Below are positions 6,083-7,888 of a DNA stretch of 7,888 nt, one piece after another. Position 1 is the first letter of the stretch. Each line of letters begins with the position of its first letter. Source of the stretch: an uncultured Collinsella sp. (GTDB taxonomy: Bacteria > Actinomycetota > Coriobacteriia > Coriobacteriales > Coriobacteriaceae). Position numbers and translations under genes: made by a program. The stretch is taken from the NCBI GenBank assembly GCA_900552185.1, contig URYT01000085.1, positions 1 to 7,888 of the forward strand. Reading direction: 5' to 3'. The notes below the pieces were generated by a model. The model did not search any database. It had not been told where the DNA came from and saw nothing but the letters and a program-made list of their open reading frames with translations.

Positions 6083-7135
6083 TTAGTGCCTCATAAAGTG
6101 GTATTCGATCACATTGCTGTAGGGGTGACCCGGGCCCACAATGCCCTGCGGGAACAGCGGCTGGTGCGGTGTGTCGGGGTACATCTCTGCCTCGAGGGCA
6201 AAGCCAGCGCCCCAGCCATAGTTGGCATCGTCCTTGGCGTGCTCGTCGCCCAGCCAGTTGCCGGTGTAGAGCTGCACGCCCGGGGCGGTGGTGTAGTAAT
6301 CCAACTCACGACCGGTCCACATCTCCTCGACGTGCATCGCGCGGCGCAGATTACGGCCGTACTGATAGCCATCGATGCACAGGCAGTGGTCGTAGCCACG
6401 GGCCTGCTTAATCTGCGGGTCGTCGGCTTCCATGCCGGGCGCGACGGGGCGCAGCTCACGGAAGTCAAACGGCGTGCCCTCGACCGGAGCGATTTCACCG
6501 GTGGGGATATTCTGCTCGTTGATGGGCAGGTAGTGGGCAGTGTTAGCAACAAAGAAGTGCTCGCAGTCCATGCCGGCGTTATGACCGGCAAGGTTAAAGT
6601 ACGTGTGGTTGGTCATGGACACGTAGGTGGCGCGGTCGCTCTCGCAGCCATACTCGATGCGAAAGACGCCGGTGCGTGTAACGGTAAACACGGCCGTAAA
6701 GGTGCGGTTGCCGGGAAGGCCCAGCTCACCGTTCTCAAGCGAGGTGGTCATGCGCACGGCATTGTGGACCTCGTCGAGCTCAACGTCCCATACGCGCTTG
6801 TGCAGACCATGTTCAAGATCGCTGTGCAGGTTGTTGGTGCCCTCGTTGGCGGGCATATGCCAGTCCGTGCCGGTGATGGTGATCGTGGCACCTGCAGTGC
6901 GGTTGGCCACAGGTCCGATGGTCGCGCCAAAGCAGGCGGGGTTGTCAAAGTAATCCTCGAGCCTATCGAAGCCCAGCACCACATCGCGCACGTTGCCGGG
7001 GATGTCGGGCACGTCGATGCCCAACACGGTGGCGCCATAGTCCATAATGCGAACGCAGATCTCGGGCCCGTTGAGGGTGTAACGATGAACGGGGGTACCG
7101 CACGGCGCGGTGCCGAAAAGCTCGGAAGTGATCAT
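6083..7135 (-). CDS. galM: Aldose 1-epimerase (galactose mutarotase, GalM type)
   Basis: A 350-residue protein with the full length and block order of GalM. ATIGPVANRTAG (71-82) corresponds to the substrate-binding N-R segment. NNLHSDLEHGLHKRVW (101-116) carries His104. NHTYFNLAG has the catalytic acid His177. GYDHCL (248-253) holds the substrate-binding Asp. PGVQLYTGNWL (285-295) follows, and ALEAEMYPDTPHQP has the catalytic base Glu315. It interconverts alpha and beta anomers of galactose or glucose in the cytosol. The ATG at 7135 is chosen because TTAGGA lies five bases upstream and the family N-terminus fits; an in-frame ATG 20 codons earlier has no such support. It is transcribed alone, divergent from a DeoR-type regulator, and its likely -10 lies in an inverted repeat. 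The LacX-type protein in this window belongs to a different branch, so the two are not recent duplicates. Confidence 0.95.
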   Translation of the reverse strand: MITSELFGTAPCGTPVHRYTLNGPEICVRIMDYGATVLGIDVPDIPGNVRDVVLGFDRLEDYFDNPACFGATIGPVANRTAGATITITGTDWHMPANEGTNNLHSDLEHGLHKRVWDVELDEVHNAVRMTTSLENGELGLPGNRTFTAVFTVTRTGVFRIEYGCESDRATYVSMTNHTYFNLAGHNAGMDCEHFFVANTAHYLPINEQNIPTGEIAPVEGTPFDFRELRPVAPGMEADDPQIKQARGYDHCLCIDGYQYGRNLRRAMHVEEMWTGRELDYYTTAPGVQLYTGNWLGDEHAKDDANYGWGAGFALEAEMYPDTPHQPLFPQGIVGPGHPYSNVIEYHFMRH

Positions 7136-7186
7136 TTGGTTCCTAACATCGAGGTATTTCCGACAAACTGTAGCGCGAACAGGCAA

Positions 7187-7242
7187 GATTATCACTACAC
7201 CCCACTAAAGCAGGGGGTATTTTTCTCAAAAAAGTGATGATT
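7187..7242. promoter_or_regulatory. Nested inverted repeats between galM and the DeoR gene: possible operator with the galM -10
   Basis: GATTATCACT at 7187-7196 and AGTGATGATT at 7233-7242 are inverted copies with eight of ten bases matching. Inside them ACCCC at 7199-7203 and GGGGT at 7214-7218 form a second inverted pair. On the minus strand the outer left arm holds GATAAT (plus 7188-7193), five of six bases of a -10 box, about 53 bases before the galM start. No good -35 accompanies it. A regulator binding here could control galM and, across the gap, its own gene. Binding by the adjacent DeoR protein is inference. Confidence 0.4.
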
Positions 7243-7280
7243 GGAGCTGTGCGGGCGTTCATTTCTGACGCGCGCGAGTC

Positions 7281-7289
7281 TGATACAAT
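7281..7289 (+). promoter_or_regulatory. Extended -10 promoter of the DeoR-family gene
   Basis: TGATACAAT combines the TG of an extended -10 with TACAAT, five of six consensus bases. It lies 52 bases before the chosen start codon, so a short leader of about 45 bases is expected. The -35 region is weak, which is common for extended -10 promoters. Confidence 0.6.
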
Positions 7290-7340
7290 TTGTTCGTTAT
7301 TGTTTGAATTGACGTGAGCGTGGAACAGCGAGGACTCATC

Positions 7341-7888
7341 GTGATTAAAGCGGAGCGACAGGATAAGGTTCGGCAGCTGCTCGAGGAACAGGGAACGGTC
7401 TCGGTCAAGGAGATTTCGGATGCGTTAGGTGTCTCGGATATGACGATCCGCCGTGACCTTGAGGAGCTTGCGAGCCTGGGCGAGATTGAGCGCGTGCACG
7501 GCGGAGCCCGCAGTGCGCAGGGCCGTCCACACGCTATGCTGCGCCATGAGTATTCGCACAGCGAAAAGCGCACGAAGCATGCCGAGGAAAAGTTGCAGAT
7601 TGCGCGCCGTTCTGTGGAGCTTATCGAGGAAGGCTCGACCATCTTTTTGGGCACGGGCACCACGGTTGAGCAGATGGCCTCGTTGCTGCCGGCGTTTCGC
7701 CTGCGCATTGTGACCAATTCGCTTTCGGTGTTTAACCTGCTCGAGGCGCGCGAAGACTGCGACCTGTGCCTGGTGGGCGGCATGTACCGTCGCCGCACCG
7801 CCGCTTTTGTGGGACCAACGGCCGAGGATACCCTGCGTGCGCTGGGCATCGACGCGGCGTTTATCGGTGCCAACGGCATTCTGGACGG
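7341..7888 (+). CDS. DeoR/GlpR-family transcriptional regulator, 5' part
   Basis: The first 182 codons are present and the gene runs off the window; family members are about 250 residues. Residues 1-55 are the DeoR winged helix-turn-helix: AERQDKVRQLLEEQGTVSV, then the recognition helix in DALGVSDMTIRRDLEEL, and the closing IERVHGGA motif. The effector domain follows, with the phosphosugar-binding GSTIFLGTGTT (98-108), VTNSL (124-128), LVGGMYR (144-150) and FVGPTAEDTL (156-165). Such repressors sense a sugar phosphate. GTG 7341 is chosen because GAGGA at 7330-7334 lies six bases upstream and the next residues fit the family start; in-frame GTG codons at 7314 and 7320 lack a ribosome binding site. 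Divergence from galM suggests control of galM and of genes beyond the window. LacR, AgaR or GatR-like roles are all possible. Confidence 0.9.
   Translation, partial: MIKAERQDKVRQLLEEQGTVSVKEISDALGVSDMTIRRDLEELASLGEIERVHGGARSAQGRPHAMLRHEYSHSEKRTKHAEEKLQIARRSVELIEEGSTIFLGTGTTVEQMASLLPAFRLRIVTNSLSVFNLLEAREDCDLCLVGGMYRRRTAAFVGPTAEDTLRALGIDAAFIGANGILD

Noticed and set aside
6077..7237. Open frame of about 386 codons on the plus strand across galM
   Set aside because: It is the antisense shadow of a clear GalM gene with His177 and Glu315 motifs; its own product is Val/Ala/Gly-rich without recognisable domains.

Overview
The window is GC-rich bacterial DNA with short intergenic gaps, clear AAGGAG-type ribosome binding sites and a set of carbohydrate genes. 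The protein style and the amino-sugar/tagatose gene set suggest a gut actinobacterium of the Coriobacteriia, perhaps Collinsella or a relative. That placement is inferred from style and content, not from a marker gene.

Left part (1-1760): the 3' end of an AgaS-type sugar-phosphate isomerase/deaminase, a strong terminator, then an intact N-acetylhexosamine-6-phosphate deacetylase (NagA/AgaA). Middle (1728-2375, minus strand): a small flavodoxin-like protein facing the deacetylase and sharing its terminator hairpin. Then on the plus strand (2533-5080): a LacX-type aldose 1-epimerase, a LacC-type tagatose-6-phosphate kinase, a remnant of a second nagA copy (about 45 codons), and a YhcH-family (NanQ/EbgC-like) protein, closed by a terminator. 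Next come a minus-strand tRNA-Thr(CGT) with its own promoter and terminator, a broken mannose-family PTS IIB gene (active-site His replaced by Tyr, plus a frameshift) and a REP-like inverted repeat at its 3' end. Right part (6022-7888): a GalM-type aldose 1-epimerase on the minus strand, divergent from a DeoR-family regulator cut by the window edge. The gap between them holds an extended -10 promoter and nested inverted repeats.

Together the genes outline N-acetylgalactosamine/galactosamine catabolism: GalNAc-6-P is deacetylated (NagA/AgaA), GalN-6-P is deaminated and isomerised to tagatose-6-P (AgaS), and tagatose-6-P is phosphorylated (LacC-like). The tagatose-bisphosphate aldolase and a working PTS are not in the window. 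Three proteins from anomer-converting families (LacX type, GalM type, YhcH type) support sugar entry. The nagA remnant and the dead IIB gene, about 1 kb apart, suggest that a second amino-sugar locus has been eroded here. I saw no CRISPR array, insertion sequence, phage gene or clearly new defence system, and no gene-free stretch longer than 300 bases.
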